Notes under the pieces: model-generated
What the model was told of the DNA's origin: nothing
Seen by the model: only the letters and a program-made list of their open reading frames with translations
Database searches by the model: none
Part shown: positions 1 to 9,352 of the stretch, in pieces
Layout: each line of letters starts with the position of its first letter
Position numbering within the stretch: position 1 is the first letter of the stretch
Position numbers and translations under genes: made by a program
Source of the DNA: Demequina flava
GTDB taxonomy: Bacteria; Actinomycetota; Actinomycetes; Actinomycetales; Demequinaceae
Length of the DNA: 64,000 nucleotides
Direction of reading: 5' to 3'
Assembly (NCBI RefSeq): GCF_000975035.1
Contig: NZ_BBRA01000001.1
Span: 744,001 to 808,000 of the forward strand

Positions 1-334
1 AGTCGACGCCGTGCGAGGCGACCACGGGGGCAATCACGAGGGCGATCGCGCCGGTCGCAGCGGAGATCATGGCGGGGCGCCCACCCAGGAACGCGATGGA
101 CACTGCCATCGTGAACGAGGCGAACAAGCCAATACGCGGGTCCACGCCGGCAATGATCGAGAACGCGATGGCCTCGGGAATCAGCGCGAGCGCGACGACC
201 AGACCGGCGAGGATCTCGGTGCGCAGCAGTCGCGGCGATCGGAGGGCGGCGCGCACGGAGTACGAAGCGTCGGCCTCGGGTGCGCCGGTGACCTCGACGG
301 GCTCGGGCAGGCGGTCAGAAGCAGGTGTCGACAC
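1..334 (-). CDS. SulP family anion transporter, N-terminal part
   Basis: This is the first about 111 codons of a SulP-type (sulfate/bicarbonate/dicarboxylate) membrane transporter; the rest lies beyond the window start. A soluble head of about 35 residues precedes the SulP signature ([20 protein letters not shown], then [17 protein letters not shown]), which leads into the first membrane helices. The GTG start at 334 follows an AAGGA ribosome site about 7 bases upstream. The gene is divergent from a MerR regulator gene. The substrate cannot be told from this fragment. Confidence 0.85.
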   Translation of the reverse strand, partial: MSTPASDRLPEPVEVTGAPEADASYSVRAALRSPRLLRTEILAGLVVALALIPEAIAFSIIAGVDPRIGLFASFTMAVSIAFLGGRPAMISAATGAIALVIAPVVASHGVD

Positions 335-458
335 AGGAAATCCTTGAGATAGAGCGGTCAGAGCAGGGCGTAGGGCCATTGCCTGACGCCAGAAAAGTCT
401 GTGAGCGCGACATCGCGCGGGGCTCAGGGCGGTTGTCACCTTCGGAGCCGGAGCAACC

Positions 459-478
459 CTACCCTAACGTGAGGGTAG
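459..478. promoter_or_regulatory. MerR-type operator (inverted repeat)
   Basis: A perfect 7-bp inverted repeat, CTACCCT and AGGGTAG with a 6-bp spacer, lies between the SulP gene and the MerR gene. TAGAGT at its right end could be a -10 for the MerR gene. Spaced ACCCT/AGGGT palindromes overlapping the promoter are common for actinobacterial MerR regulators, so autoregulation is the likely role (inference). Confidence 0.6.
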
Positions 479-505
479 AGTCGACCCTGCTGACATACAG
501 AAAGA

Positions 506-910
506 ATGGAACGCATGACCGCACCGCAGTCGCCTCATACCCACCACATCGGAGCCGTGGCAGAACGCACCGGCCTGTCGTTGCGCACGCTGCGACACTA
601 CGACGAGGTGGGTCTGGTCACGCCATCCGGCCGGTCTGAGGGCGGTTTTCGCCTCTACACGGACGCGGATGTGGAGCGGATCCTACTGGTGCGGCGCATG
701 AAGCCGCTGGGGTTCACGCTCGAGGAGATGGGCGACCTGCTCGGACTTGCCTCGACGTTGGAGTCCAATCCGGGGGCCGATGCTCGGGCCAGGCTGGACG
801 GCTACCTCGCCTCCGCGCACGAGCGCCGCGAGGCTCTCCACAACAAGCTCGACATGGCCGATGAGTTCATCGCCCTCCTCGAACAGCGCCGGGACGGCGC
901 GGACTCCTGA
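506..910 (+). CDS. MerR family transcriptional regulator
   Basis: This 134-residue protein has the MerR winged helix-turn-helix at its N-terminus (IGAVAERTGLSLRTLRHYDEVGLV, wing residues GGFRLY) followed by a helical dimerisation region ending near the C-terminus. There is no cysteine-rich metal loop and no large effector domain, so the inducer is unknown. An in-frame ATG at 515 is an equally possible start; neither has a strong ribosome site. It is divergent from the SulP transporter and separated from it by a palindromic operator. Control of SulP by this protein is possible but not shown. Confidence 0.85.
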   Translation: MERMTAPQSPHTHHIGAVAERTGLSLRTLRHYDEVGLVTPSGRSEGGFRLYTDADVERILLVRRMKPLGFTLEEMGDLLGLASTLESNPGADARARLDGYLASAHERREALHNKLDMADEFIALLEQRRDGADS

Positions 911-917
911 AGCCGGA

Positions 918-1400
918 CTACGGGCGTAGCCGCAGGCGCATCACGAGCGCGTCGAGCCCCTCGGGCTGGTAGTACCGGGGCCGCACGCGGACATCCTCAA
1001 ATCCGTACTCGCGGTACAGGGCCAGAGCCCCACGGTTGTTGGTCGCGACCTCAAGCCAGGCGTCCGGTGCACCGAGGCGCCGCGCTTCAGCCAAAAAGTC
1101 CTCGAGCAGGCGGCGCGCAAGTCCCTGCCGCCGCGCCTCGGGAACCACCGCGAGGTTCATGAGGTGGAAGGCATCGCCCTCGTACCCGTACACCGCGTAC
1201 CCGGACAGCAGTCCCTCGACTTCGATGCCGCGCCAGCGCGAGAAGCCGTAGAGAAAGTCCTCCCGGATCAGCGACAGCGACCAAGCGGCGAGCCCAAAGA
1301 TGTCGCGCTCGCGCTGGGCGACCCAGTCCAGGTCGTCGTCTTCGAGGTCCCGGATGATGACCTCGGCGTCGGAGTCCAGCGGGCCGGTGACGCCCTTCAA
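918..1400 (-). CDS. rimI: ribosomal-protein S18-alanine N-acetyltransferase
   Basis: This GNAT-fold acetyltransferase of 160 residues is predicted to acetylate the N-terminus of S18. The acetyl-CoA loop is visible as RRQGLARRLL around residues 90-100, and the C-terminal GNAT motif is NNRGALALYREYGF. Position directly after tsaB is the classic actinobacterial arrangement. The start is TTG at 1400, inside a TTGA overlap with the tsaB stop; no ATG or GTG follows in frame near the N-terminus, so coupled TTG initiation is the best choice. The usual downstream partner tsaD is absent here. Confidence 0.85.
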   Translation of the reverse strand: MKGVTGPLDSDAEVIIRDLEDDDLDWVAQRERDIFGLAAWSLSLIREDFLYGFSRWRGIEVEGLLSGYAVYGYEGDAFHLMNLAVVPEARRQGLARRLLEDFLAEARRLGAPDAWLEVATNNRGALALYREYGFEDVRVRPRYYQPEGLDALVMRLRLRP

Positions 1401-2005
1401 GCGCCGGGAATCCCGTGGACGTCGGGACGGCGAAGGTACATCGGCTCCACGGGGAAGTCAGTGATTCCGGCCGATGCTTGGGCTGAGTACACGCGTGCCA
1501 ACCAGGCGGGATCGGGGTCGCCGGCCTCGGCGTCTGGGAACGCGTCGGGGTACACCAGGGCGCCGCGTCCAATGACCGTGCCGGCAACGGGCACGTCGGC
1601 AGGCGCGCTCACCGCGGGTCCGTCGAGGCGTTCGCCGTCACGGTAGGTGGCCCAATAGACCTCCTTGCGACGGGCATCGGCCACCACTGTGACCTCGCTG
1701 CCGTGTACGGCCGCGAGCGCGTCGAGCGAACACACGCCGTGCACGGGCACACTCCACGCGAACCCCAAGGTGCGCGCGCTCACCAGGCCCACGCGTAGGC
1801 CGGTGAACGGCGCCGGGCCGGTGCCCACAACGATGCGTTCGATGTCCGCTCCGGAAACCGCAGCATCGGCCAGAATCCCCTCAACGAAACCGCTCAGGAG
1901 CTCCGCGTGACCGCGGGGGGCAAACTCGGCACGTTCGGCGAGCACGTCACCGTCGCGCACGAGTGCGGCGGAAACGGCGGCGGAGGTATCGATCGCGAGA
2001 ATCAC
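1397..2005 (-). CDS. tsaB: tRNA t6A biosynthesis protein TsaB
   Basis: TsaB is the non-catalytic scaffold that works with TsaD and TsaE to put threonylcarbamoyl on A37 of ANN-decoding tRNAs. The N-terminus reads ILAIDTSAAVSAAL and is followed by GTGPAPFTGLRVG, both typical of the ASKHA fold of this family. I chose the GTG at 2005 because it gives the usual (M)ILAIDTS start 10 bases after the tsaE stop; a TTG at 2029 overlaps tsaE and adds eight atypical residues. Bases 1467-1485 carry an in-frame near-copy of the dispersed GGCCGATGCT word. Confidence 0.9.
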   Translation of the reverse strand: MILAIDTSAAVSAALVRDGDVLAERAEFAPRGHAELLSGFVEGILADAAVSGADIERIVVGTGPAPFTGLRVGLVSARTLGFAWSVPVHGVCSLDALAAVHGSEVTVVADARRKEVYWATYRDGERLDGPAVSAPADVPVAGTVIGRGALVYPDAFPDAEAGDPDPAWLARVYSAQASAGITDFPVEPMYLRRPDVHGIPGA

Positions 2006-2015
2006 GGGATCCAGC

Positions 2016-2513
2016 CTAGTTGCGCTCAAAGGTCACGCCGGCCCAGCGGTCACCATGCGCGGCGATCGTGACCTCGCGCACGCCACGGTCGGGGTTGGCG
2101 AGGTCGACGTCGCCACCGCGTTCGCGCGCGAGGGTGATGTGCAGGCGGTCGTCCGCGAGGGCCTCAGCCTTGTTCTCGCCCCACTCGACCACGGTGACCG
2201 ACGTCTCGAGGCTCGAGTCCAGGTCCAGGTCGTCAAGCTCGGCCAGCGTGCCGAGCCGGTAGGCGTCGACATGGATGAGCGACGGGCCGCCAACCTCGGA
2301 CGGATGCGTGCGGGCGATGATGAACGTGGGGCTCGCAACGGGGCCGCGCACGCCAAGCGCCTCACCCAAGCCCTGCGTGAAGGTCGTCTTCCCCGCCCCC
2401 AGGTCACCGGTCAGGATGATCAAGTCACCAGGTCGCACCTGGGGTGCGATCACGTTGGCGGCGAAATCACGCATCTGGCCGGCATCGGCGATGGTGAGGG
2501 TCTCGGCACTCAC
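2016..2513 (-). CDS. tsaE: tRNA t6A biosynthesis ATPase TsaE
   Basis: This small P-loop ATPase regenerates the TsaBD complex during t6A synthesis. The Walker A motif is GDLGAGKTT near residue 38, followed by VASPTFIIARTH and the Walker-B-like region LIHVDAYRL, as expected for TsaE. The GTG start at 2513 overlaps the alr stop (GTGA) and is preceded by AAGGAG at good spacing, so I prefer it to an upstream ATG at 2549 that would lie deep inside alr. The length, about 165 residues, is normal. Confidence 0.92.
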   Translation of the reverse strand: MSAETLTIADAGQMRDFAANVIAPQVRPGDLIILTGDLGAGKTTFTQGLGEALGVRGPVASPTFIIARTHPSEVGGPSLIHVDAYRLGTLAELDDLDLDSSLETSVTVVEWGENKAEALADDRLHITLARERGGDVDLANPDRGVREVTIAAHGDRWAGVTFERN

Positions 2514-3619
2514 GCGCGCTCCTTGTCTCGCAGTCCGCCAAAGCGGCACACAATCTCGTAGTCAATGGTGTCCACCGCCGTGGCCCAATCGCGAGCGCCA
2601 GGACCGTCGGGCCCGATGAGCGTGACCGCGTCCCCTTCGGACACCTCTGTCCCGGACCCCAGGTCCACCACGAACTGGTCCATGCACACGCGCCCGGCGA
2701 TCCGGTAGCGGCGGCCACGGATCGCGACCTCTGCCTGGTTACCTCCGGCGCGGAAGACGCCGTCGGCATACCCGGCGCTCACGAGCCCCAACGTGGTGCG
2801 ATGCGGCGTGATGTATTCGTGGCCATAGCTGACGCCTTGACCCTCGGGCACGTCCTTCACCAGAATCACGCGCGAGCGCACTGACATTGCTGGGCGCAGG
2901 CCAAAGTTCTCACCGTCGGGATCGGGGACGGGAGGCAGCCCGTAGACCGCGATGCCTGGGCGGACGAGGTCAAAGTGGAGATCCGGGCGGGTCAGCGTGC
3001 AGGCCGAGTTGGCCAGGTGACGCACCTCAAGCTGAATCTCGCGCTCTTCGGCCATCAACACCGCGGCACGGAAGTTCTCTGCTTGGAGGTCGATCGTGGA
3101 ATGGCCCGGACGGTCAGCCCATGCCAAGTGCGACCACATGCCGACGATCTGGATCAGCCCTTCGCGCTGAGCCTCCTGAGCGACCGTGATCAGGCCTGGC
3201 AGGTCGTGCAGAGTGACGCCCTCACGGCCCAGGCCCGTGTCCACGCAGATGTGCAACCGTGGAGCGACCGTCAGGTCTCGCGCGACCGAGATGATCTCGC
3301 CCAGGACCTCCGTCGAGTTCACGGACAGGTCCACATCCGCAGCAATGAGAGCACGCGCAGGAACCTCGGTGCCGTACAGCCAGGTGAAGATGCGTCCGGT
3401 GTCGCCGCCTGCGCGTAGCGCGAGCGCCTCGTGAGGTTGAGCGACGCCCAGCCACGTGGCCCCACCCTCGCGTGCTGCCCGGCCGGCTTCGACAAGCCCG
3501 TGGCCGTAAGCATCGGCCTTCACCACGGCCATTACCTCGGCGTCGCCGGCACGCGCACTCAAGGTGCGCACGTTGTCAGCAATGGCGTCGTAGTCCACCG
3601 CAATGTCGAGGGCGCTCAT
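2510..3619 (-). CDS. alr: alanine racemase
   Basis: This PLP enzyme converts L-alanine to D-alanine for peptidoglycan. The PLP-lysine motif AVVKADAYGHG is near residue 35, and the second catalytic region, with tyrosine, is SAGYADGVFRAGGN. At 369 residues it is full length. Its ATG overlaps the acpS stop by one base (TGATG) and GGAGAC precedes it, so acpS, alr, tsaE, tsaB and rimI are probably co-translated. Confidence 0.95.
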   Translation of the reverse strand: MSALDIAVDYDAIADNVRTLSARAGDAEVMAVVKADAYGHGLVEAGRAAREGGATWLGVAQPHEALALRAGGDTGRIFTWLYGTEVPARALIAADVDLSVNSTEVLGEIISVARDLTVAPRLHICVDTGLGREGVTLHDLPGLITVAQEAQREGLIQIVGMWSHLAWADRPGHSTIDLQAENFRAAVLMAEEREIQLEVRHLANSACTLTRPDLHFDLVRPGIAVYGLPPVPDPDGENFGLRPAMSVRSRVILVKDVPEGQGVSYGHEYITPHRTTLGLVSAGYADGVFRAGGNQAEVAIRGRRYRIAGRVCMDQFVVDLGSGTEVSEGDAVTLIGPDGPGARDWATAVDTIDYEIVCRFGGLRDKERA

Positions 3620-3975
3620 CAGTCTCCTTCTGCCACGACCACGGCCGAGGCGATGCCAGCGTCATGAGACAGCGACACGTGCACCTCGGTAATGCCAAGG
3701 GACGCGGCGCGCTCAGCCACGGACCCTCGCATGGTGAGGGCCGGGCGACCCCCATCTTCGCGCAAGACCTCGCAGTCATGCCAATGCAGGCCAGCTGGTG
3801 CGCCGAGCGCTTTCGCGAGCGCCTCCTTCGCGGCCCACCGGGCGGCAAGGGAGGCGGTGCCGAACTCGCGCTCGGCCGGAGTGAAGACACGCTCCACGAA
3901 GGTGGGCGAGCGGCGCACCGTGTCTTCGAATCGCTCAATCGCGACTACGTCAATCCCGACGCCTCGCACGCCCAT
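3619..3975 (-). CDS. acpS: holo-[acyl-carrier-protein] synthase
   Basis: AcpS transfers 4'-phosphopantetheine from CoA to acyl carrier protein. The family motifs are all present: [10 protein letters not shown] at the N-terminus with the magnesium aspartate, [13 protein letters not shown] in the middle, and HVSLSHD near the C-terminus. The length of 118 residues is typical. It lies 19 bases after glmS and overlaps alr by one base. An nnrD/nnrE NAD(P)H-hydrate repair gene, often found here in related actinobacteria, is absent. Confidence 0.93.
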   Translation of the reverse strand: MGVRGVGIDVVAIERFEDTVRRSPTFVERVFTPAEREFGTASLAARWAAKEALAKALGAPAGLHWHDCEVLREDGGRPALTMRGSVAERAASLGITEVHVSLSHDAGIASAVVVAEGD

Positions 3976-3994
3976 GCGCGCACCTCACTTCGCT

Positions 3995-5860
3995 CTACTC
4001 GACCGTCACCGACTTCGCTAGGTTACGCGGCTGGTCGACGTCATAGCCCTTCGCCGCGGCGAGTTCGAGCGCGAAGATCTGCAGCGGGATCACTGACAGG
4101 AGCGGCGTCATGAGCACGGGGGCGCTGGGCACGTAAAAAACGTGGGCGGCGTGATCGGCAGCTACAGCGTCACCCTCCTCGGCAATCACGAGCGTGCGGG
4201 CGCCGCGAGCACGGACCTCCTGCACGTTGGACAGCACCTTGGAGTGCAGCGACTCACGGCCGCGCGGGCTGGGCACGACCACGAAGACGGGCTGGTCCTG
4301 CTCGACCAGCGCGATGGGGCCGTGCTTGAGCTCTCCGGCGGCAAAGCCCTCTGCGTGAATGTAAGCCAGCTCCTTGAGCTTGAGCGCGCCCTCCATCGCC
4401 ACGGGGAAGCCCACGTGGCGGCCAAGGAACAGCACCGTCTGCTCGTTTGCCATGGAGCGAGCAACCTCGCGGATGGGCTCCGAGGTGTCGAGGACGCGCT
4501 GGATCTTGGCGGGGATCTCGTCGAGTTCGCGCAAGAGCGCGTCGATCTCGTCGGGGAACTTGTTGCCGCGCAACTCCGCGAGGTAGATGCCCAGCAGGTA
4601 GCCGGCAGTGATCTGCGCGAGGAAGGCCTTGGTGGATGCCACCGCGATCTCTGGGCCGGCACGCGTGTAGAGGACGGCGTCTGCTTCGCGGGCGATCGTG
4701 GAGCCCTGCGCGTTCACGATGCCGATGACCGTCGCGCCCTGCTGCTGCGCGTGGCGGACGGCCATGATGGTGTCCATCGTCTCGCCGGACTGGCTGACGG
4801 CAACCACGAGAGTCTTCACAGAGACGATGGGGTCGCGGTAGCGGAACTCGTGGGCGAGCTCGACCTCGACGGGGACTCGGGTCCAGTGCTCGATCGCGTA
4901 GCGGGCCACCTGACCGGCGTAGGCCGCGGTGCCGCACGCGATGATGATGATTTTGTCGACGGACTTGAGGATGTACTCGTCGACGATGCCCTCGTCGAGC
5001 TTGAGGCGCCCGCGCTCGTCGACACGACCTCGCAGGGTGTCCGCAACGGCGGAGGGCTGGTCGTGGATCTCCTTATCCATAAAGGAGTCGAAGCCGCCTT
5101 TTTCTGCAGCGGCGGCGTCCCAGTCCACGTGATACGGCTCGCGCTCCACGACCTCGCTGTGGGCATCGGTGACGATGACCTCGTCGGGCGTGATGGTAAC
5201 GACCTCATCTTGCTTGAGTTCGAGCGCGGTGCGGGTGTGCTCGATGAACGCCACGACGTCCGAGCCCAGGTAGTTCTCGCCCTCGCCCAGTCCGACCACG
5301 AGGGGCGAGTTCCGGCGCGCTCCCACGACCGTCTGCGGATCGGTGGCGTCGACGGCGAGCAGCGTGAAGGCACCCTCGAGGCGGCGTGCGGTGGCACGCA
5401 TGGCGTCGGGCAGGCTCATCCCCGAAGCGACCAGCGAGCCCAGCAGGTGCCCAGCGACCTCGGTGTCGGTGTCCGAGAGAAAGTTGATGCCGGTGGCGGC
5501 GAGCTCGGTGCGCAACTCGGCGTGGTTCTCGATGATGCCGTTGTGAATGATCGCGATGCGGCCACCCAGTGCCAGGTGCGGGTGAGCATTGGTGTCCGTG
5601 GGCGGGCCATGCGTGGCCCAGCGGGTGTGACCGATAGCTGCGGTGCCCTCAGGAAGCGGGTTCGCCTCGAGTTCTGCGGAAAGGTTGGCGAGTTTGCCGG
5701 CCTTCTTTGCGGTGGCTACGCGGTCCCGGTCATCGCTCACGAGCGCGATGCCTGCGGAGTCATAGCCGCGGTACTCCAGGCGTGCCAATCCGCCCATCAC
5801 GACCTCGCGCGCACGCTCGCCGTCACCCAATTTGCCGACATATCCAACAATTCCGCACAT
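3995..5860 (-). CDS. glmS: glutamine-fructose-6-phosphate aminotransferase (isomerising)
   Basis: GlmS makes glucosamine-6-phosphate from fructose-6-phosphate and glutamine, the first step toward UDP-GlcNAc. MCGIVGYVG gives the nucleophile Cys1 of the class II glutamine amidotransferase domain (about residues 1-220). Two SIS sugar-isomerase domains follow (SQSGETMDT in the first), and the protein ends with KSVTVE as in the family. The 621-residue length is normal. No clear ribosome site or ribozyme-like leader is seen upstream. The pathway partner glmM is at 7978-9342. Confidence 0.96.
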   Translation of the reverse strand: MCGIVGYVGKLGDGERAREVVMGGLARLEYRGYDSAGIALVSDDRDRVATAKKAGKLANLSAELEANPLPEGTAAIGHTRWATHGPPTDTNAHPHLALGGRIAIIHNGIIENHAELRTELAATGINFLSDTDTEVAGHLLGSLVASGMSLPDAMRATARRLEGAFTLLAVDATDPQTVVGARRNSPLVVGLGEGENYLGSDVVAFIEHTRTALELKQDEVVTITPDEVIVTDAHSEVVEREPYHVDWDAAAAEKGGFDSFMDKEIHDQPSAVADTLRGRVDERGRLKLDEGIVDEYILKSVDKIIIIACGTAAYAGQVARYAIEHWTRVPVEVELAHEFRYRDPIVSVKTLVVAVSQSGETMDTIMAVRHAQQQGATVIGIVNAQGSTIAREADAVLYTRAGPEIAVASTKAFLAQITAGYLLGIYLAELRGNKFPDEIDALLRELDEIPAKIQRVLDTSEPIREVARSMANEQTVLFLGRHVGFPVAMEGALKLKELAYIHAEGFAAGELKHGPIALVEQDQPVFVVVPSPRGRESLHSKVLSNVQEVRARGARTLVIAEEGDAVAADHAAHVFYVPSAPVLMTPLLSVIPLQIFALELAAAKGYDVDQPRNLAKSVTVE

Positions 5861-5923
5861 GGGGATGAGTCTACGGCGGCCGGCTCAAAGAAACCGTCAC
5901 CACACCGCCCCGTCCCAACCCGA

Positions 5924-5933
5924 GCATCGGCCC
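5924..5933. repeat. dispersed GGGCCGATGC word (reverse copy)
   Basis: GAGCATCGGCCCT in the divergent glmS-coaA spacer. It is an exact copy of the 10-base core found at least 17 times in this window. Confidence 0.75.
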
Positions 5934-5986
5934 TCCGCATTGATGCCCGGGCACGATGCTCAGACCGGATGCGCAAGAATGGTCGG

Positions 5987-6943
5987 GTGAATGAGCGCAC
6001 TACCCCGGACGAGACCACGCCATTTGTCACCTTCACGCGTGACGAGTGGGCGGCGCTTGCGGACAACACTCCCCTGCCACTGACGCAGGAAGACATCACG
6101 CGCGTCCGCGGACTCGGCGACCCCATCGACCTGCTCGAGGTGGACCGCATCTACCGGCCGCTGTCGCGTTTGCTCGACCTGTATTCATCCGCCGTGGGCG
6201 GCCTGCATGACGCCACGAGCTCGTTCCTGGGCGAACGCTCGCGCCGCACTCCCTATGTGATCGGCATCGCCGGCTCCGTTGCGGTCGGCAAGTCCACGAC
6301 CGCCCGCGTGCTGCGCGAACTCATGGCCCGCTGGCCCGGCTCGCCGCGCGTGGAGCTCATCACGACCGACGGCTTCCTGCACCCCAATGCGGTCCTGCGC
6401 GAGCGCGGCCTGTTGGAGCGCAAGGGTTTTCCCGAGGCGTACGACCGCCGCGCGCTGCGCCAGTTCATCTCAGACGTGAAGTCTGGTGCTCCTGAGGTTC
6501 ATGCGCCCGTCTATTCGCACATCACGTACGACATCGTGCCCGGCGAGGTCGCCACCGTTCACGCGCCAGACGTCCTCATCGTCGAAGGCCTCAACGTCCT
6601 ACAGCCAGCTAGCCCCCGCGACCTCGACGAGACCGCGCTGGCCGTGTCCGACTACTTCGACGTGTCGATCTACGTCGACGCCGAGCCCACCGATGTGCGC
6701 CGCTGGTACATCGAGCGCTTCCTGTCGCTGCGCAGCACGGCGTTCTCGCGGCCGGACTCGTACTTCATCAACTACGCGGGCTTGAGCGACGAGGAAGCCA
6801 CCGAGCGCGCCGGCCAAATCTGGGACTCGATCAACGCCCCCAACCTGGCCCGCAACATCGCCCCCACGCGCTCGCGCGCCACGATCATTCTGTCCAAGGG
6901 CGCCGACCATGAGGTCGAGTCCGTGCACATGCGCAAGTTGTAG
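5987..6943 (+). CDS. coaA: type I pantothenate kinase
   Basis: CoaA phosphorylates pantothenate in the first step of CoA synthesis. The P-loop [14 protein letters not shown], the substrate region [12 protein letters not shown] and the C-terminal [11 protein letters not shown] are typical of the prokaryotic type I enzyme. The GTG at 5987 gives about 318 residues and has an AAGAAT hexamer six bases upstream, which suggests a leaderless transcript. An ATG at 5969 is the alternative. It lies opposite to its neighbours, divergent from glmS and convergent with the DedA gene. Confidence 0.94.
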   Translation: MNERTTPDETTPFVTFTRDEWAALADNTPLPLTQEDITRVRGLGDPIDLLEVDRIYRPLSRLLDLYSSAVGGLHDATSSFLGERSRRTPYVIGIAGSVAVGKSTTARVLRELMARWPGSPRVELITTDGFLHPNAVLRERGLLERKGFPEAYDRRALRQFISDVKSGAPEVHAPVYSHITYDIVPGEVATVHAPDVLIVEGLNVLQPASPRDLDETALAVSDYFDVSIYVDAEPTDVRRWYIERFLSLRSTAFSRPDSYFINYAGLSDEEATERAGQIWDSINAPNLARNIAPTRSRATIILSKGADHEVESVHMRKL

Positions 6944-6996
6944 CGCGTTTGGCGCGCAGGCTCGATGAACTCGGCCACTGGCTGAGGAGCCGGGCC

Positions 6997-7896
6997 TTAA
7001 GAGTCCTTCGCGCGATTCGGCGGATCCGCCGAGTCGGTTGCGGCGGTCGTATCGGTCACGTCGGTCGCGTCGTCCGGGTCCGCCTCAGCGCCATGCTCTG
7101 AGTCCACGCCCCGTCGAAGGTCGCGGCGTTCGTGGCGCTCGTCACGCCGCCCCTCACGCGCGGCCCGGCGCTCTTCCCGCTCGCGCTCGAGCAGTTCAGC
7201 CTTGGCGCGCTGCTCAGGAGTCATGAGTTCATCGATGTCAGCGGCGAGGTCCGGAAGGTCGGGCTCGGTGATACCGAACTTGCTCAGGACCTTTTCAACG
7301 ACGAACCCCATGGCGACACCGCCAATGACGCCGACGGCGATCGACAGCAAGAGGTTGTCCTCGAACATCGAACTGAAGAACCAGCCGATGAGAATCGTAT
7401 AGGTGGCCCACAGAACTGCGCCGATGGCGTCCATCCCCATGAACCGGCGGTGCGGGTATCGCAGTGCCCCCGCGCCAATATTCACCGCGAAGCGCCCCAT
7501 CGGCACGAACCGCGCCGCAACAATGAAAGTGCCGCCGCGGCGTTCGAGCGCGTGCTCGGCCCAGTCAAGCGACCGGCGTCCGCGTGCGGTGCGGAAGATG
7601 CGCCACTTGCGCACATCGACTTTTGCCCCGATCAGGTACGCGATTTGGTCGCCACACCACGCGCCAAGGGCGGCTGCGATCCAGATCAGCCACAGGATAG
7701 GCGACCCTTCGACCAGCCAGGTCGACGTGGTCGCGATCACCACCGATTCGCTCGGGACCACCGGGAAGAATCCATCGATGACGGTCAGTATGAACACGCC
7801 CGGATAGATCCACAGGGAGTCCACGAGGTCGAGGATGTACTGCTCGACGGTCGACGAGAAGTGGAGGATCCAGTCCGTGAAGGCGGTGTCGTTCAC
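6997..7896 (-). CDS. DedA family membrane protein with charged C-terminal tail
   Basis: DedA/SNARE-associated proteins are membrane transporters linked to lipid carrier recycling and envelope homeostasis. The hallmark VVPSESVV and the motif RFVPMGRFAVNIGAG are present within a multi-helix region (residues about 25-205). A hydrophilic tail of roughly 85 residues, rich in Arg, Glu and Asp (EREREERRAAREGRRDERHE), follows and is not part of the domain. The start is GTG at 7896. Confidence 0.85.
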   Translation of the reverse strand: MNDTAFTDWILHFSSTVEQYILDLVDSLWIYPGVFILTVIDGFFPVVPSESVVIATTSTWLVEGSPILWLIWIAAALGAWCGDQIAYLIGAKVDVRKWRIFRTARGRRSLDWAEHALERRGGTFIVAARFVPMGRFAVNIGAGALRYPHRRFMGMDAIGAVLWATYTILIGWFFSSMFEDNLLLSIAVGVIGGVAMGFVVEKVLSKFGITEPDLPDLAADIDELMTPEQRAKAELLEREREERRAAREGRRDERHERRDLRRGVDSEHGAEADPDDATDVTDTTAATDSADPPNRAKDS

Positions 7897-7950
7897 GTCG
7901 CTATCGTTTCACCGGCACGTGTGAGTGCGCTATCGGGGAAGGCCCCCATA

Positions 7951-7960
7951 GGGCCGATGC
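7951..7960. repeat. dispersed GGGCCGATGC word
   Basis: AGGGCCGATGCTGGGG lies in the gap between the DedA gene start and the glmM stop; exact core match. Confidence 0.75.
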
Positions 7961-7977
7961 TGGGGTAGGGATGACCA

Positions 7978-9342
7978 CTAGGGCAGGGCCAGCGCTTCAC
8001 GCACCACGGACGCGAGTCCGTCAGCGTGGCGTTGGGCATCGTCGGCCGTGGTCGCCTCGACCATGACGCGAACGAGAGGCTCGGTGCCCGACGGGCGCAG
8101 GAGCACGCGACCCGACTTGCCCAGTTCGCGGCGCGATGCGTTGACGGCGTCCTGGACGCGTGCGTCGCTGTAGACGCGGGCGCGGTCCACATCCTTGACA
8201 TTGATCAGCACCTGGGGCAGTGACTCGATCGAGGCGCACTGGTCCTTGAGTGGCCCAGCAGCCGCAATGCGCGCCCCCAGCAGCAGGCTGGTGAGGACTC
8301 CGTCACCAGTGGTCGCGAACTCGGAGGCGATGATGTGGCCCGACTGCTCACCGCCCAGGGTGTAGCCGCCTTCGCGCATCGCTTCGAGGACGTAGCGGTC
8401 GCCCACGGCTGCCTCGATCACGGCGATGCCGGAGCGCTCCATCGAGCGCTGCAAACCTAGGTTGCTCATCACCGTCGCCACGAGGGTGTCGTGATAGAGC
8501 GTGCCGGCTTCCTTCATCGCAATCGCGAGGATGCCGAGAATCTCGTCACCGTTGACGACGGCGCCGGTGTGGTCGACGGCGAGGCAGCGGTCTGCGTCAC
8601 CGTCATAGGCCACGCCGTACTGCGCCCCGCGCGCGACAACCTCTGCCTGAAGCGACTGCATGTGGGTGGAGCCCACGCCGTCATTGATGTTGTAGCCGTT
8701 GGGCGCGGCATGCACGACGTGCACGGTGGCGCCTGCGGCTTCAAGCGCTTGGGGTCCGACGACGGAAGCGGCACCGTGCGCGGTGTCGACGACGACGCTG
8801 ACGCCCTCGAGCGGGCGGTCGGTTCCAGTGAAAGTGCGGACCGCCGCGGCGACATGCGCGACGTAGTCCTTAGCGAGGTCTGCGGCGTCACGGATGGAAC
8901 CCACTGACTCGCCGACGGGGCGCGTCCACTCTTCGCCCATCTTCGACTCGATTGCGTCCTCGATGCCATCGTCGAGTTTGTGTCCCCCGCGCGCAAAGAA
9001 CTTGATGCCGTTGTCGGGCATCGGGTTGTGCGAGGCGGAGATCACGACGCCGATGTCGGCACCCGTGGACGCAGTCAGGAATGCGATTCCTGGCGTGGGC
9101 AGGACGCCCACGTCAAGAACGTCGACGCCCGCGGAGGCGAGACCGGCGGCAACCGCGTGGGACAGGAACTGCCCCGACACGCGAGTGTCGCGGCCAAGGA
9201 CCGCGCGGGGGCGATGTCCGGAGAAGTCGCCTCGCTCAGCGAGGACCCTGGCCGCAGAAACAGAGAGGTCCACGGCTAGCTCTGCCGTAATAAAACGGTT
9301 AGCTAGGCCGCGGACCCCGTCCGTACCAAAGAGACGCGTCAT
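7978..9342 (-). CDS. glmM: phosphoglucosamine mutase
   Basis: GlmM interconverts glucosamine-6-phosphate and glucosamine-1-phosphate for UDP-GlcNAc. The phosphoserine loop is VVISASHNPMPDNG, the metal-binding loop DGDADRC, the sugar loop GGEQSGH and the phosphate loop RPSGTEPLVRV. I use the ATG at 9342 (MTRLFGTDGVRG), the universal family start, giving 454 residues. It lies 10 bases after rpsI, the normal actinobacterial arrangement. Confidence 0.96.
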   Translation of the reverse strand: MTRLFGTDGVRGLANRFITAELAVDLSVSAARVLAERGDFSGHRPRAVLGRDTRVSGQFLSHAVAAGLASAGVDVLDVGVLPTPGIAFLTASTGADIGVVISASHNPMPDNGIKFFARGGHKLDDGIEDAIESKMGEEWTRPVGESVGSIRDAADLAKDYVAHVAAAVRTFTGTDRPLEGVSVVVDTAHGAASVVGPQALEAAGATVHVVHAAPNGYNINDGVGSTHMQSLQAEVVARGAQYGVAYDGDADRCLAVDHTGAVVNGDEILGILAIAMKEAGTLYHDTLVATVMSNLGLQRSMERSGIAVIEAAVGDRYVLEAMREGGYTLGGEQSGHIIASEFATTGDGVLTSLLLGARIAAAGPLKDQCASIESLPQVLINVKDVDRARVYSDARVQDAVNASRRELGKSGRVLLRPSGTEPLVRVMVEATTADDAQRHADGLASVVREALALP

Positions 9343-9352
9343 GCGTCGAAGG

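Noticed and set aside
3995-5986. glmS ribozyme upstream of glmS
   Set aside because: No ribozyme-like structure seen in the short divergent gap, and the ribozyme is not expected in this phylum.
4142-6943. A 933-codon plus frame through glmS into coaA
   Set aside because: Only the part from 5987 (coaA) looks like protein; the first 1.8 kb is antisense to glmS.
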